Assembly: GCA_964406375.1 (NCBI GenBank)
Contig: CAYORM010000007.1
Location: forward strand, 18,219 to 82,218
DNA length: 64,000 bases
Reading direction: 5' to 3'
Source: CAYORM01 sp964406375
Lineage (GTDB): Bacteria > Pseudomonadota > Alphaproteobacteria > DSM-16000 > Inquilinaceae
The notes beneath the pieces were generated by a model. It ran no database searches and was not told the DNA's origin. It worked only from the letters and a program-made list of their open reading frames with translations. Positions 55,178 to 63,579 of this stretch are shown here, piece by piece (within the stretch, counting starts at the first letter, position 1; each line of letters begins with the position of its first letter). A program made the translations under genes and the position numbers.

Positions 55178-57226
55178 ATGCCCGACAGCGAACGTGCCTT
55201 TGCGGACCTCGCCGACCCCGACGCCGCCACTCACCGCGGCCAGCCGGGCGACGAGCGACCGAGCAACCGTTCCGCCAACCCGACCTTCGGGGCGATCGTG
55301 ACGGCAGGCCTCTCGCGCCGCGGTATATTGACCGGCGGTCTGGCGCTGGCGACTTCGGCTCTGTTCGGTCCGGCGCTGACCGTTCGCGGCGCGCGCGCCG
55401 AGGCCGCGGGCGGCGGGCTCCTCGGCTTCACTCCGGTCCCGACCAGCGCGGCCGACACCGTGACGGTGCCTTTGGGCTACCGCGCCGAGGTCCTCATTCC
55501 CTGGGGCACGCCGCTCGACGGCAGCGGCGGCTTCACGCAGGCCGCCAGCGGCGAGGAGCAGGCGCGGCAGATCGGCAGCCATCACGACGGCATGCATTTC
55601 TTCCCGATCGACGGCAGTTCGGAGGACGGGCTCCTGGTGCTGAACCACGAATATGTCGCGCCGCGCTGGCTTCATCCGGGCTATGCCGGCAGGGCGGTCG
55701 GCGAGGACGAGGTGATCATCACCGACGGCACCCGCGATCCCGGGGAGGTGCTGAAGGAGATGAATGCGCACGGCGTGTCGATCGTCCGCATCCGCCGCGG
55801 CGAAGGCGGGCGCTGGGCGGTCGTCGACGATCCGCTCAACCGCCGCGTCACCGCGCTGACGCCGATGGAGATCGCCGGACCGGTGCGCGGCTCATCCCAT
55901 GTCCGCACGCGCTACAGCCCCGATGGGACGCGGGTGCGCGGCACGCTCAACAATTGTGCGAGCGGCGTCACGCCCTGGAACACCTACATGGCGGGGGAAG
56001 AGAACTGGGCCGGCTATTTCCGCAACGGCGATACGGATGAGGCCGGCGCGCCGGCGCTGCCGCGCGAGCATGACCGCTACGGCGTGCCGACCGGCCGCGG
56101 CCGCTACGCCTGGGAGCTCGCCGCGGGCGGGGACGACGCCTGTCTGCGCTTCGACGCCTCGCGACGGGCGGCGGATGCGACGGGTGACTACCGCAACGAG
56201 CCGAACGCTTTCGGCTGGCTGGTCGAGATCGACCCCTTCGACCCGGTGGCCATGCCCGTCAAACGCACCCATCTCGGCCGGTTCGCGCATGAAGGCGTGA
56301 TCTTCGCCCCGGCCGTCGAGGGGCGGCCGGTCGTGTGCTATTCGGGCGATGACGCCCGCTTCGAGTACATCTACAAATTCGTCTCGGCCCGTCCCTATCA
56401 GAAGGCGACCGCGGACGGCTCGCTGCTCGATGAGGGCACGCTCTACGTCGCTCGCTTCCTGCCGGACGGCACCGGCGAGTGGCTGTCGCTCGCCCCCGGC
56501 CGGAACGGGCTGACGCCCGAGAACGGCTTCGCCGATCTCGCCGACATCCTCGTCAATACGCGCCTCGCCGCCGACAGGGCGGGGGCCACCAAGATGGACC
56601 GGCCGGAATGGGGCGCGGTCGATCCCGCCACCGGTGCGGTTTACTTCACCCTGTCGAACAACACCCGCCGCAGCGAGGGCGATACCGATCCCGCCAATCC
56701 GCGCGCCGGCAACCGGTTCGGGCATATCGTGCGCTGGCGCGAGGATGGTGGCGACCACGCCGCCGCCACCTTCACCTGGGACCTCTTCGTGCTGGCTGGC
56801 GACAGCGCCACCGGTGCCACCTTCGACGGACGGGCGCTGGGTGAGGACGATCTGTTCGCCTGTCCCGACGGGCTGACCTTCGACGCCGACGGCCGGCTGT
56901 GGATCCAGACGGATATCGGCGATCAAGACCAGAATCAGGGTGCCTTCGCCGTCTTCGGCAACAACCAGATGCTGGCCGCCGATCCGCGGACGGGCGAGAT
57001 GCGGCGTTTCCTGACCGGGCCAAAGGGGCAGGAGATCACCGGCGTCGCGCTGACGCCGGATCAAAGGGCGATGTTCGTCAACGTGCAGCATCCCGGCGCG
57101 CCGACTTCGGCGGAGGATTTTGCGGCGGGCACGTGGCTCAGCCATTGGCCGGATGGCGGCCGTTCGGTGCCGCGCTCGGCCACGGTGGTCATCACCCGCG
57201 AGGATGGCGGCAAGATCGGCGCCTGA
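55178..57226 (+). CDS. PhoX-family (DUF839) Tat-exported phosphatase-like protein
   Basis: A 682-residue protein. A long polar N-terminus precedes a twin-Arg signal, LSRRGILTGGLALATSALFG (from about residue 45), so Tat export of a folded, cofactor-loaded protein is likely. Family features include HHDGMHFFPID, LLVLNHEYVAPRWLHP, NNCASGVTPWNTYMAGEENW and CPDGLTFDADGRLWIQTDIG. PhoX enzymes are calcium/iron-dependent alkaline phosphatases. Whether this paralogue is one is not certain. It runs opposite to the pur genes and separates purS from purQ. Confidence 0.9.
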   Translation: MPDSERAFADLADPDAATHRGQPGDERPSNRSANPTFGAIVTAGLSRRGILTGGLALATSALFGPALTVRGARAEAAGGGLLGFTPVPTSAADTVTVPLGYRAEVLIPWGTPLDGSGGFTQAASGEEQARQIGSHHDGMHFFPIDGSSEDGLLVLNHEYVAPRWLHPGYAGRAVGEDEVIITDGTRDPGEVLKEMNAHGVSIVRIRRGEGGRWAVVDDPLNRRVTALTPMEIAGPVRGSSHVRTRYSPDGTRVRGTLNNCASGVTPWNTYMAGEENWAGYFRNGDTDEAGAPALPREHDRYGVPTGRGRYAWELAAGGDDACLRFDASRRAADATGDYRNEPNAFGWLVEIDPFDPVAMPVKRTHLGRFAHEGVIFAPAVEGRPVVCYSGDDARFEYIYKFVSARPYQKATADGSLLDEGTLYVARFLPDGTGEWLSLAPGRNGLTPENGFADLADILVNTRLAADRAGATKMDRPEWGAVDPATGAVYFTLSNNTRRSEGDTDPANPRAGNRFGHIVRWREDGGDHAAATFTWDLFVLAGDSATGATFDGRALGEDDLFACPDGLTFDADGRLWIQTDIGDQDQNQGAFAVFGNNQMLAADPRTGEMRRFLTGPKGQEITGVALTPDQRAMFVNVQHPGAPTSAEDFAAGTWLSHWPDGGRSVPRSATVVITREDGGKIGA

Positions 57227-57304
57227 TCCGCGCCGTCGGCGACGGAATGCCGCTCCCGGTCAGCGCCGGGCTTGGTCCCCGGCCGGGGGTGGCCTCTGTC
57301 CGGC

Positions 57305-57547
57305 TCAGCCGAGGATCTCGACGGACCAGCTCTCCATGACCGGATTGGCGAGGAGGCGGCGGCACATCTCCTCCGCCTGGCGGCGGGCCTCCTCCCGATC
57401 CTCGGTCGCCAGCTCGATTTCGATCAGCTTGCCCTGGCGCACGCCTTCGACGCCGTCGAAGCCCAGCCCGCGCAGCGCGCCGCCGATCGCCTTGCCCTGG
57501 GTGTCGAGCACACCGGGCTTCAGCATCACCTCGATCCGCGCCTTCAT
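57305..57547 (-). CDS. purS: Phosphoribosylformylglycinamidine synthase, PurS subunit
   Basis: An 80-residue small subunit that bridges PurL and PurQ. KARIEVMLKPGVLDTQGKAI opens it, and ALRGLGFDGVEGVRQGKLIEIEL is the family core. The start overlaps the purC stop by 4 bases (ATGA). Normally purQ follows at once; here the phoX-type gene intervenes. Confidence 0.97.
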   Translation of the reverse strand: MKARIEVMLKPGVLDTQGKAIGGALRGLGFDGVEGVRQGKLIEIELATEDREEARRQAEEMCRRLLANPVMESWSVEILG

Positions 57548-58311
57548 CCGGCCTGACCTTCCTTCAGCTCAACCACGGTGCCGCCATCGGGCAGCAGGCC
57601 GAGCCGCCGGGCAACCTCCTGATAGGCCTCGACGACCGAGCCGAGATCCTGGCGGAAGCGGTCCTTGTCGAGCTTCTCGTTGCTCTGCACGTCCCACAGC
57701 CGGCAATTGTCGGGGCTGATCTCGTCGGCGAGGACGATGCGCATCTCATCGTTCTCGTCATAGAGCCGGCCGAATTCGAGCTTGAAGTCGACGAGCCGCA
57801 GCCCGACCCCGAGAAACAGCCCAGTCAGATAGTCGTTGATGCGTAGCGACAGCTGGACGATGTCGTCGAGATCCTGCGTCGAGGCCCAGCCGAAGGCGGT
57901 GATGTGCTCCTCGGTGATCATCGGATCGCCGAGTTCGTCCGACTTCAGATAGTACTCGATGATCGACCGCGGCAGCGCCGTGCCTTCCTTGATGTTGAAG
58001 CGCTTGGAGAACGATCCGGCGGCGACGTTGCGGACGACGACCTCGATCGGGATGATCTCCACCTCGTGCACCAGCTGCTCGCGCATGTTGAGCCGGCGCA
58101 TGAAATGGGTGGGGATGCCGATCTCCGACAGCCGCGACATCAGGTACTCGGAGATGCGGTTGTTCAGCACCCCCTTGCCGTTGATGACGCCCTTCTTCTG
58201 ATTGTTGAAGGCCGTCGCGTCGTCCTTGAAGTACTGGATGATCGTCCCGGGTTCGGGACCTTCGTAGAGGACCTTGGCCTTGCCTTCGTAGATGCGTTTG
58301 CGCCGACTCAT
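57544..58311 (-). CDS. purC: SAICAR synthetase
   Basis: Joins CAIR and aspartate with ATP in purine synthesis. At 255 residues it has the family length. The N-terminus is RRKRIYEGKAKVLYEGP, then DDATAFNNQKKG, EVVVRNVAAGSFSKRF, and the nucleotide/metal site LVDFKLEFGRLYDENDEM followed by LADEISPDNCRLWD. AGGA lies about 10 bases ahead of the ATG. It is coupled to purS by ATGA overlap. Confidence 0.98.
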   Translation of the reverse strand: MSRRKRIYEGKAKVLYEGPEPGTIIQYFKDDATAFNNQKKGVINGKGVLNNRISEYLMSRLSEIGIPTHFMRRLNMREQLVHEVEIIPIEVVVRNVAAGSFSKRFNIKEGTALPRSIIEYYLKSDELGDPMITEEHITAFGWASTQDLDDIVQLSLRINDYLTGLFLGVGLRLVDFKLEFGRLYDENDEMRIVLADEISPDNCRLWDVQSNEKLDKDRFRQDLGSVVEAYQEVARRLGLLPDGGTVVELKEGQAG

Positions 58312-58367
58312 GTCGGGTGGTCCTCGGGTATGGGCACTGCGGGTAACGACACTGGCACGGAAGAAGA

Positions 58368-58423
58368 GGGGGCGGCCTGGCCGCCCCCGCCGATCATATA
58401 ACAGCGTGCTCCGCCGGCCACAA
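58368..58423 (-). promoter_or_regulatory. purC promoter candidate and leader hairpin
   Basis: On the minus strand TTGTGG (58423-58418) and TATATG (58400-58395) are 17 bases apart. The predicted start, near 58388, coincides with a strong inverted repeat at 58388-58368 (arms GGGGGCGGCC and GGCCGCCCCC around one base). It is followed by TCTTCTTCC and then about 45 bases to the purC ATG. The mRNA would begin with a very stable hairpin, a possible attenuator or 5' protector. Confidence 0.4.
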
Positions 58424-58460
58424 CGACGGCACCCGCCGCGCTGCCCGTCACATCTGCCAC

Positions 58461-58498
58461 CGCGCCCCGGTGACCCGGGGCGCGAGAGGGGCTATATG
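58461..58498 (+). promoter_or_regulatory. Inverted repeat overlapping a promoter for the DUF1476 gene
   Basis: CGCGCCCCGG (58461-58470) and CCGGGGCGCG (58475-58484) are perfect inverted arms around TGAC. GTGACC (58470-58475), a four-of-six -35 box, lies in the centre, with TATATG (58493-58498) 17 bases on. A regulator bound to the repeat would block this promoter. Confidence 0.4.
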
Positions 58499-58536
58499 AG
58501 GGCGCGATCCGCAAGCGAGCCGGGACCCACGACGCG

Positions 58537-58857
58537 ATGACCACCTTCGACGAGCGCAAGAACGCCTACGAGGCCAAGTTCCGCAACGACCAGGAGACGC
58601 TGTTCCGGATCCACAACCGGCGCAACAAGCTGCTCGGCCTGTGGGCGGCCGAGCTGATGAGCCGTGCGGATGCCGAGGCCTATGCGAAGGAGGTCGTGAT
58701 GGCCGATTTCGAGAAGCCCGGCGACGAGGACGTCCTGCAGAAGGTGCTGGGCGATCTGTCCGCCGCGGATGTGAGGATCGACGCCGACCAGCTGCGCAAG
58801 AAGATGGACGACCTGCTCGCGGTCGCCCACCAGCAGATCGTCGGCGAGAGCGACTGA
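58537..58857 (+). CDS. DUF1476 protein, F1-ATPase inhibitor zeta-subunit type
   Basis: A 106-residue alphaproteobacterial protein. In Paracoccus the family member is the zeta subunit that binds F1-ATPase and blocks ATP hydrolysis. The N-terminus TTFDERKNAYEAKFRNDQE matches the inhibitory region, followed by RRNKLLGLWAAELMSRADAEAYAKEVVMADFEKPGD (core quoted in part: LLGLWAAELM). The C-terminus forms a short helix bundle. It is divergent from purC, its usual neighbour. Confidence 0.93.
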   Translation: MTTFDERKNAYEAKFRNDQETLFRIHNRRNKLLGLWAAELMSRADAEAYAKEVVMADFEKPGDEDVLQKVLGDLSAADVRIDADQLRKKMDDLLAVAHQQIVGESD

Positions 58858-58955
58858 TACCGGCGGCGTCCGGCCCGGCCGGGCGCCGCGTTCGGCGCTC
58901 GCCGAAGACGGCCTCTCCGCCGTAGGGGCGAACGAGTCGAGCGGGGCCGCGCCGG

Positions 58956-59180
58956 ATGAAGCGCCGGCTCGTCGTGACACTATGGCTGCTGTTGGCCACG
59001 GTCGCCGTCCCCGAGACGGGTCGCCGTTACCCGGCCTCCGGTGACGGTGCGATCCGCTTCACTCGATATTCCCGTGGCTTGACGAACGGTCTTCCGGCGG
59101 ATGCTGGCGCGCCCCGGAATTCGCCGTGCGGGCGAGAGGGTTGCGGGGCGGCGTTGACCTCCTGCGCCAGCGCGGCATAG
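58956..59180 (+). CDS. Doubtful small secreted-protein frame within a 366-bp gap
   Basis: The gap from 58858 to 59223 has one frame of 74 residues that begins like a signal peptide (KRRLVVTLWLLLATVAVPET). The rest is Arg/Gly-rich without a recognisable family, no ribosome site is evident, and its 3' end runs through the promoter of the next operon. It is listed for completeness; a chance frame is more likely. Confidence 0.2.
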   Translation: MKRRLVVTLWLLLATVAVPETGRRYPASGDGAIRFTRYSRGLTNGLPADAGAPRNSPCGREGCGAALTSCASAA

Positions 59181-59183
59181 TGT
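59154..59183 (+). promoter_or_regulatory. Candidate promoter of the DUF4164-zapA row
   Basis: TTGACC (59154-59159) and TAGTGT (59178-59183) are 18 bases apart, and transcription would begin about 30 bases before the DUF4164 ATG. The -35 box matches five of six consensus bases. Confidence 0.4.
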
Positions 59184-59223
59184 GATCAATGGGCATCCAT
59201 CTGTGGGACGGGAGCGAAGGCGG

Positions 59224-59460
59224 ATGAGCGAATGGGCCGCCCAGGTCGAGCGGCTTGAACGCGCTCTCGACCGGCTGGAGACCGCGATCGCCGATCGTGA
59301 CGGCCGCTACGCCGCCCATGCGGCGGCCGTGGCCGAGGCCACCCGGCGCCAGACGGCGGCTGAGCTCGAATCCGAGTTGCGTGAGGAGACGCAGGCGGTG
59401 GCCGAGCGGATCGACGTCGTCGTCCGCCGCATCGAATCCCTCCTGAAGACGTCGTCGTGA
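59224..59460 (+). CDS. DUF4164-type coiled-coil protein
   Basis: A 78-residue, almost wholly helical protein with heptad-like Leu/Ala/Ile spacing (ERLERALDRLETAIADRD; VAERIDVVVRRIESLL). Such short coiled coils sit directly upstream of zapA in many alphaproteobacteria. A role in cell division is guessed from that position only. GAAGGCGG precedes the ATG, and zapA starts 11 bp after its stop. Confidence 0.8.
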   Translation: MSEWAAQVERLERALDRLETAIADRDGRYAAHAAAVAEATRRQTAAELESELREETQAVAERIDVVVRRIESLLKTSS

Positions 59461-59471
59461 AGGCGTGAGGC

Positions 59472-59855
59472 ATGGCGCGGGTCGAGATCGAGCTGAATGG
59501 GCGCGTCTACCCGATCGCCTGCGCCGATGGCGAGGAAGAGCGCGTCCATGCCGTGGCGGCGCTGGTCGAGGAGCGCATCGCCCAGATCCGCGGCGCGCGC
59601 GGCTCGGTCACCGAGACGCATCTGCTGGTCATGGTCTGCCTGATGCTGGGCGACGAGCTCATGGATGTCCGCGACGGGCTGCGCCCGCCACCCGTGATCC
59701 CGGCTGCAGAGCCCGCTGCCACGGCGGATGCCGGCGCGGCTCCGTCCCCCGCGCAGCCGGCTTTCGACGCGGCGGAGGACGCGGCCCTGCGGCTCGCGCT
59801 CGCCCGGCTCATCGATCGGGTGGAGGACATTGCGGCCCGCGTCGAGGCTGCCTAG
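59472..59855 (+). CDS. zapA: Cell division protein ZapA
   Basis: A 127-residue FtsZ-binding protein that promotes Z-ring bundling. The N-terminal domain reads VEIELNGRVYPIACADGEEERV, here split as VEIELNGRVYPIACADG, followed by ALVEERIAQI and LLVMVCLMLGDELMD. A long Ala/Pro linker leads to a C-terminal coiled coil. It is followed directly by the 6S RNA, a conserved arrangement. Confidence 0.92.
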   Translation: MARVEIELNGRVYPIACADGEEERVHAVAALVEERIAQIRGARGSVTETHLLVMVCLMLGDELMDVRDGLRPPPVIPAAEPAATADAGAAPSPAQPAFDAAEDAALRLALARLIDRVEDIAARVEAA

Positions 59856-59861
59856 ATTTCC

Positions 59862-59995
59862 GGAGGAGCGGGGCTGCGCGGTTCGACAGGTCGGTTTGTC
59901 CCTGGGGCCGATGCGCTTCTCTTTGGGAGCTGTCCCTGCCGGGATCGTGGTCCTGGACACACGGCGCCCACCTGCTGTTGCAGGGCCCAAGAGGA
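59862..59995 (+). ncRNA. ssrS: 6S RNA
   Basis: The 146 bp between zapA and the cyclo-ligase gene hold no frame but can fold into a long, interrupted helix. A GGGCUGC segment near 59871 pairs with GCAGGGCCC at 59980-59988, and internal arms CAGGUCGGUUUGUCCCUGGG and CUGCCGGGAUCGUGGUCCUG face each other. Position between zapA and ygfA/fau is the classic site of 6S RNA, which binds sigma-70 RNA polymerase in stationary phase. The ends are approximate. Confidence 0.78.
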
Positions 59996-60001
59996 GACGA
60001 G

Positions 60002-60652
60002 ATGACCACCGGCCGAGGCGGCTCCGCTCCGCTTCCCCAGGATGACGATGCGCTTGCCGCCGAAAAGGCGGCGTTCCGGCGCGCCGCGACGGCCCGCCGG
60101 AGCGAGGCCGCGCAGCGGGCCGGCCCCGGCGCTGCGCTGCGTCTGCGTGACCATGTCATCGCCGCGGTGCCGCTGCCGCGCGGCGCGGCGGTCAGTGGTT
60201 TCCTGCCAATCGGTGACGAGATCGATCTCCGCCCGACCCTCGCGGCGCTGCACGCGGCCGGCCATGCCGTGGCCGTTCCGGTGGTGCGCGGCCGCGACCG
60301 GCCGCTCATCTTCCGTTGCTGGGCGCCTGACGCCCCCCTTGTCGCCGGCAGTTTCGGCGTGCCGATGCCGCCGGAGGGCGTCGCCGAATGCGAGCCGGAC
60401 ATCCTTCTCGTACCGCTGCTCGCCTTCGATCGCCGGGGCCACCGCATGGGCTATGGGGCCGGCTATTACGACCGTACCCTGGCCGCCCTGCGCGCCCGGC
60501 GGCCGGACTGCCGCGCGGTCGGGATCGCCTATGCCGGACAGGAGGTGCCGCGCGTGCCCGTTGGTGCGAACGACCAGCCGCTCGATCTGATCGTCACGGA
60601 TGAGGGGGTGATCCATCCCCGGCCCGGTACGCTCCGTCCGGTGCCGCTCTGA
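60002..60652 (+). CDS. 5-formyltetrahydrofolate cyclo-ligase
   Basis: A 216-residue enzyme (YgfA/Fau/MTHFS) that converts 5-formyl-THF to 5,10-methenyl-THF with ATP. Basic N-terminal helix AAEKAAFRRAATARR, then GFLPIGDEIDLRPTL, VPLLAFDRRGHRMGYGAGYYDRTL with the nucleotide and metal site (quoted core: MGYGAGYYDRTL). GAGGAGACGAG precedes the ATG. It follows the 6S RNA directly; in other bacteria the two are processed from one transcript. Confidence 0.95.
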   Translation: MTTGRGGSAPLPQDDDALAAEKAAFRRAATARRSEAAQRAGPGAALRLRDHVIAAVPLPRGAAVSGFLPIGDEIDLRPTLAALHAAGHAVAVPVVRGRDRPLIFRCWAPDAPLVAGSFGVPMPPEGVAECEPDILLVPLLAFDRRGHRMGYGAGYYDRTLAALRARRPDCRAVGIAYAGQEVPRVPVGANDQPLDLIVTDEGVIHPRPGTLRPVPL

Positions 60653-61476
60653 TGCGCATCCTCTTTCTCGGCGACATCGTCGGGCGGGCGGCACGGCTCG
60701 CCGTCGCCCAGCAGGTGCCGGTACTGCGCGAGCGGCTGGGGCTCGATTTCGTGATCGTCAATGGCGAGAACGCGGCGCATGGATTCGGCATCACGCCGAA
60801 GATCGCCGAGGAGCTGTTCGACGCGGGCGTCGATTGTCTGACGACGGGCAATCACGTCTGGGACCAGCGCGAGATCATCGCCGCGATCGACGGCGAGGCG
60901 CGGCTGGTGCGCCCCGCCAATTTCCCGGCCGGCACGCCCGGGCGCGGGGCGACGATCCTCCAGGCCTCCGATGGCGGCCGGGTCCTGGTGATCAATCTGA
61001 TGGCCCGGCTGTTCATGGATCCGCTCGACGATCCCTTCACCACCGCGGACCGCCTGCTCGACGGGCTGGAGATGCCGCGGGAGGTCGATGCGATCGTGGT
61101 CGATTTCCACGGTGAAGCGACGAGCGAGAAGATGGCGCTCGGTCACTACCTCGACGGTCGGGTGAGCCTGGTGGTCGGCACCCATACCCATGTCCCGACC
61201 GCCGATCTCCAGATCCTGCCGGGCGGCACCGCCTATCAGTCCGACGCTGGGATGTGCGGCGATTACGACAGCGTCATCGGCATGACCAAGGACGCCCCGA
61301 TCGGCCGCTTCCTGAAGAAGGTGCCGAGCGAGCGGCTGACGCCGGCCGAGGGGCCCCCGACCCTGTGCGGCGTCGTCATCGAGACCAATCCGGCGACCGG
61401 GCTGTGCCGCCGGGCCGAGCCGCTGCGGATCGGCGGCCGTCTCACCCCGACGCTGCCGAACCTCACGCCCCGATGA
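60652..61476 (+). CDS. YmdB-like metallophosphoesterase (TIGR00282 family)
   Basis: A 274-residue phosphodiesterase; Bacillus YmdB cleaves cyclic nucleotides and affects biofilm choice. Metal-site motifs are FLGDIVGRAA, VNGENAAHGFGI, TTGNHVWDQREI, DFHGEATSEKMA and VGTHTHVPTAD. All expected Asp, Asn and His residues are seen. The start shares TGATG with the cyclo-ligase stop. Confidence 0.92.
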   Translation: MRILFLGDIVGRAARLAVAQQVPVLRERLGLDFVIVNGENAAHGFGITPKIAEELFDAGVDCLTTGNHVWDQREIIAAIDGEARLVRPANFPAGTPGRGATILQASDGGRVLVINLMARLFMDPLDDPFTTADRLLDGLEMPREVDAIVVDFHGEATSEKMALGHYLDGRVSLVVGTHTHVPTADLQILPGGTAYQSDAGMCGDYDSVIGMTKDAPIGRFLKKVPSERLTPAEGPPTLCGVVIETNPATGLCRRAEPLRIGGRLTPTLPNLTPR

Positions 61477-61592
61477 ACCCGTCGCGGCGCCGGTGTCCGG
61501 CCGAGATGCTTTTCTCGGGCCGGCTGCTATCGTAAAGGTCCGTCGCGCGACACGATCCCACGACCGACAGACGACGGACCGACGGGCAAGCC

Positions 61593-62342
61593 ATGGCCGG
61601 CCATTCGCAATTCAAGAACATCATGCACCGCAAGGGCGCGCAGGACGCCAAGCGGGCCAAGATCTTCACCAAGCTCCAGCGCGAGATTTTCGTGGCGGCC
61701 AAGATGGGCCTGCCCGACCCGGCGATGAATCCGCGGCTGCGCGCCGCGATCGCCGCTGCGCGCAAGGAGAACATGCCGAAGGATAATATCGACCGCACGA
61801 TCAAGCGGGCGACCGGCGGCGAGGACGGCGTCGAATATGTCGAGATCCGTTACGAGGGCTACGGCCCGGGCGGCGTCGCGATCATCGTCGAGGCGCTGAC
61901 CGACAACCGCAACCGCACCGCGGCGGAGATCCGCTCGCTGTTCACGAAGAATGGCGGGTCGCTCGGCGAGACCAACTCGGTCGCCTTCATGTTCAACAAG
62001 GTCGGCGAGATCGTGCTCCCGGCCGCTGCCGGCAGCGCCGAAGCGGTGTTCGAGGCGGCGCTCGAAGCCGGCGCCGAGGACGTGACCTCTGACGAGCAGG
62101 GCCACACGGTCACCTGCGCGGTCGATGATTTCGCTTCGGTGCGCGACGCACTCGAGGAGCGGTTCGGAGCGCCGGAGAGTGCAGGCCTCGTCTGGCGGCC
62201 GCTCAACACCGTGTCGATCGCGGGCGACAGCGCGACGACGCTGCTGAAGCTGCTCGATGCGCTCGAGGACAATGACGACGTGCAGAAGGTGGCGGCCAAT
62301 TTCGACATCTCCGAAGAAGAGATGTCGCGGCTGACGGCGTGA
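61593..62342 (+). CDS. yebC: YebC/PmpR-family protein
   Basis: A 249-residue protein of the YebC family, long called a transcriptional regulator and more recently linked to ribosome function at difficult (for example proline) stretches. AGHSQFKNIMHRKGAQDAKRAK is the usual N-terminus (core: HSQFKNIMHRKGAQDAKR), with NIDRTIKRATGG and TEIRSLF-like AAEIRSLFTKNGG. It precedes ruvC as in most proteobacteria. Confidence 0.97.
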   Translation: MAGHSQFKNIMHRKGAQDAKRAKIFTKLQREIFVAAKMGLPDPAMNPRLRAAIAAARKENMPKDNIDRTIKRATGGEDGVEYVEIRYEGYGPGGVAIIVEALTDNRNRTAAEIRSLFTKNGGSLGETNSVAFMFNKVGEIVLPAAAGSAEAVFEAALEAGAEDVTSDEQGHTVTCAVDDFASVRDALEERFGAPESAGLVWRPLNTVSIAGDSATTLLKLLDALEDNDDVQKVAANFDISEEEMSRLTA

Positions 62343-62382
62343 GGCGTCCGCGCCGCCCGGCGCCGGATGCGGGGGTGCGGCG

Positions 62383-62892
62383 ATGAGGATCCTCGGGCTC
62401 GATCCGGGGTTGCGGCATACCGGCTGGGGCGTGCTCGAGGTCGCCGGCAGCCGGCTGCGCCACATCGCCGACGGCCGCGTGGACAGCGACGAGCGGCTCG
62501 ATCTCGCCCGCCGGCTGGTGCAGCTTCATGACGGGCTCGTCGCCGTTCTGCGGTCCTTCGCACCCGACGAGGCGGCGGTCGAGGAGACCTTCGTCAACAA
62601 GAACCCGACCTCGACCCTGAAGCTCGGCCTCGCGCGCGGCGTCGTGCTGCTGGTGCCGGCGCAGGCCGGGCTGCCGGTCGCCGAGTACGGCGCCAACCAC
62701 ATCAAGAAGTCGATCGTCGGCGCCGGCCATGCCGACAAGGTGCAGGTCCAGATGATGGTGCGGACGCTGCTGCCGACCGCCCGTTTCAACTCCCCCGATG
62801 CCGCCGACGCGCTGGCGGTCGCGATCTGCCATGCCCATCACCGGCAGACCGCGAGCCGCATCGGCGCGGCAACCCTGGCAGCCCGCCCATGA
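62383..62892 (+). CDS. ruvC: Holliday junction resolvase RuvC
   Basis: A 169-residue endonuclease that cuts four-way junctions. The RNase H-like active site has its first Asp in ILGLDPGLRHTGWGV, a Glu in AAVEETFVNKNP and the last Asp pair in NSPDAADALAVAICHAH. It is coupled to ruvA by ATGA overlap. Confidence 0.97.
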   Translation: MRILGLDPGLRHTGWGVLEVAGSRLRHIADGRVDSDERLDLARRLVQLHDGLVAVLRSFAPDEAAVEETFVNKNPTSTLKLGLARGVVLLVPAQAGLPVAEYGANHIKKSIVGAGHADKVQVQMMVRTLLPTARFNSPDAADALAVAICHAHHRQTASRIGAATLAARP

Positions 62893-63539
62893 TCGCGCGG
62901 CTGCGCGGCCGGCTCGATTCCGTCGGTGCCGATCATGCCGTCGTCGATTGCGGCGGCGTCGGCTATCTCGTCTTCTGCTCGCGCCGCACGCTCGGACGGC
63001 TGGGCGGCGCGGGAGAGGCGGTGGCGCTGCATGTCGAGACGCAGGTTCGCGAGGACGCCATCCAGCTCTTCGGCTTCGCCGATCCGGCCGAGCGCGACTG
63101 GTTCCGGCTGCTGACGACCGTTCAGGGAGTGGGGGCGCGGGTGGCGCTGTCCATCCTGTCTGTGCTCGATCCCGATGCGCTCGCCCTGGCGATCGCGGCG
63201 CAGGACCGTAAGGCGCTCACCCGCGCCGACGGTGTCGGGCCGAAGCTCGCCGGCCGCATCGCATCCGAGCTGAAGGACCGCGTCGGCAGCATCGCCCGGC
63301 CGGTGGCGTTCGCAGCGGCTGGCAGTGGCGGGGCGGGCGAGGGGACGCAGGCCGATGGCGGAGCAGAGGATGCGGTGACCGCCGATGTCGTTTCGGCGCT
63401 GGTCAATCTCGGCTATGCGCGGGCCGAGGCCTTCTCGGCCGTCGCTCGCGCCCGCAGCACGGCGGGGGCGCCGGACGGCGTCGCGGCGCTGATCCCGGCG
63501 GCCCTGCGGCTCCTGGCGCCGGCCGAGCGCCGGCGCTGA
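62889..63539 (+). CDS. ruvA: Holliday junction branch migration protein RuvA
   Basis: A 216-residue protein that tetramerises on the junction and loads RuvB. The OB domain starts MIARLRGRLDSVGADHAVVDCGGVGY (core: HAVVDCGGVGYLV), followed by the HhH motifs VQGVGARVALSIL and ADGVGPKLAGRIASELKDR. A flexible Gly/Ala linker leads to the RuvB-binding C-terminal domain (VSALVNLGYARAEA). Confidence 0.97.
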   Translation: MIARLRGRLDSVGADHAVVDCGGVGYLVFCSRRTLGRLGGAGEAVALHVETQVREDAIQLFGFADPAERDWFRLLTTVQGVGARVALSILSVLDPDALALAIAAQDRKALTRADGVGPKLAGRIASELKDRVGSIARPVAFAAAGSGGAGEGTQADGGAEDAVTADVVSALVNLGYARAEAFSAVARARSTAGAPDGVAALIPAALRLLAPAERRR

Positions 63540-63579
63540 GGCAGGTGAGGTGAGGGGCAGGTGCGGTGAGGAGAACGGG

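Noticed and set aside
63543..63570. GGTGAG repeats before ruvB as a regulatory array
   Set aside because: The copies are imperfect and unevenly spaced; they are more simply a purine-rich spacer supplying the ruvB ribosome site.
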